A DNA stretch of 34,274 nt from Rhodospirillales bacterium (lineage in GTDB: Bacteria; Pseudomonadota; Alphaproteobacteria; Rhodospirillales; WMHbin7): NCBI GenBank assembly GCA_016215555.1, contig JACRJC010000030.1, positions 1-34,274 on the forward strand, read 5' to 3'. The translations under genes and the position numbers were made by a program. The notes beneath the pieces are model-generated. The model saw only the letters and a program-made list of their open reading frames with translations. It did not search any database and had not been told where the DNA came from. Of this stretch, positions 34,017 through 34,274 are shown in pieces; position 1 is the stretch's first letter; the number at the start of each line of letters is the position of its first letter.

Positions 34017-34108
34017 TGGCTCCCCTATTTTCCCTCGACCCGCCCAGGCTTGATTTCTTGTTATCCGTAGATTAGGGGGTACCCCCAGGAATGGCAATAA
34101 GCCTTTTG

Positions 34109-34121
34109 ATTACAATGTAAT
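34109..34121. promoter_or_regulatory. short palindrome upstream of HD-GYP gene
   Basis: ATTAC-AAT-GTAAT, 5-bp arms, in the AT-rich spacer 93 bp upstream of the HD-GYP start. It could be an operator, but short palindromes are common here. Confidence 0.25.
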
Positions 34122-34173
34122 GATAAAGAATTAGGCTCCTCGACGCTGCAAATGGAAATGGGTAAACAAGATT

Positions 34174-34274
34174 CCTCACCCTGAGGAGCCTGCGGCACGC
34201 AGGCGTCTCGAAGGGTGGGGCATTTTGTCGATGCCCATCCTTCGAGACGGGCCTTCGGCCCTCCTCAGGATGAG
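34174..34274. repeat. alphaproteobacterial palindromic repeat, copy C (to window edge)
   Basis: CCTCACCCTGAGGAGCC... CGTCTCGAAGGGTG (34174-34218) faces CATCCTTCGAGACGGGCC ... CTCAGGATGAG at the right edge. It matches copy A at 15991-16085 and the intact half of copy B. The window ends inside or just at its end. Confidence 0.85.

Overview
The window is a 34.3 kb stretch of GC-rich chromosomal DNA from an alphaproteobacterium. It most resembles a free-living Rhodospirillales / Magnetospirillum-like organism. The evidence is the protein sequences (DctPQM and TAXI-type TRAP transporters, PotFGHI, class I FBPase, an HD-GYP response regulator, a CheB-CheR-PAS kinase), three copies of the alphaproteobacterial CCTCAYCCTGAGGAG...CGTCTCGAAGG palindromic repeat, and a possible CtrA box. 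The assignment is inference; there is no rRNA or other phylogenetic marker in the window. I see no tRNA, rRNA, CRISPR array, prophage or integrative element.

Layout. 1-1.3 kb: the 3' part of a lysozyme-like protein with peptidoglycan-binding repeats, followed by a bidirectional terminator shared with an OmpA-family porin on the minus strand (1.5-2.5 kb). 2.9-6.0 kb: a dctPQM C4-dicarboxylate-type TRAP operon. 6.1-10.2 kb: a single 1361-residue CheB-CheR-PAS-histidine kinase, whose last codons lie in the end of a roughly 310 bp MITE-like element (10167-10475). 10.5-13.9 kb (minus): a second TRAP operon, made of a TAXI receptor, a fused permease and a DUF1850 protein. 14.0-16.7 kb: a ChaN-like lipoprotein, small proteins, a tautomerase, a secreted cysteine protein and an orphan SocA/Panacea-domain protein. 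16.7-20.4 kb: a ydbH-ynbE-ydbL set for envelope lipid transport, then a MoeA-like/MobA-like fusion for molybdenum cofactor processing. 20.4-23.5 kb: decayed repeats, an orphan small protein and a trpB2-alpha/beta hydrolase operon (minus). 23.7-26.1 kb: fbp and a divergent TetR/SDR pair with visible palindromic operators. 26.2-30.0 kb (minus): a four-gene potFGHI polyamine ABC operon with 4-bp overlaps throughout. 30.1-30.4 kb: a frameshifted IS5-family transposase remnant abutting a second end of the same MITE family. 30.7-34.3 kb: an RhlE-type helicase, a pterin-4a-carbinolamine dehydratase whose 3' end is tandemly duplicated, a small lipoprotein, an HD-GYP regulator and a third palindromic repeat.

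How the genes work together. Three solute-receptor-dependent uptake systems (two TRAP, one ABC), a multi-input sensor kinase and a c-di-GMP phosphodiesterase suggest an organism scavenging organic acids and polyamines and coupling sensing to lifestyle. Both TRAP operons carry a strong hairpin between the receptor gene and the permease gene, consistent with making more receptor than permease. Most genes belong to known families. The points that look least explained are the MITE that supplies the end of the kinase, the 47-bp tandem copies of a gene's stop region, the orphan Panacea-domain gene, and the substrate-site changes in PotF. I did not find a clearly novel multi-gene system.
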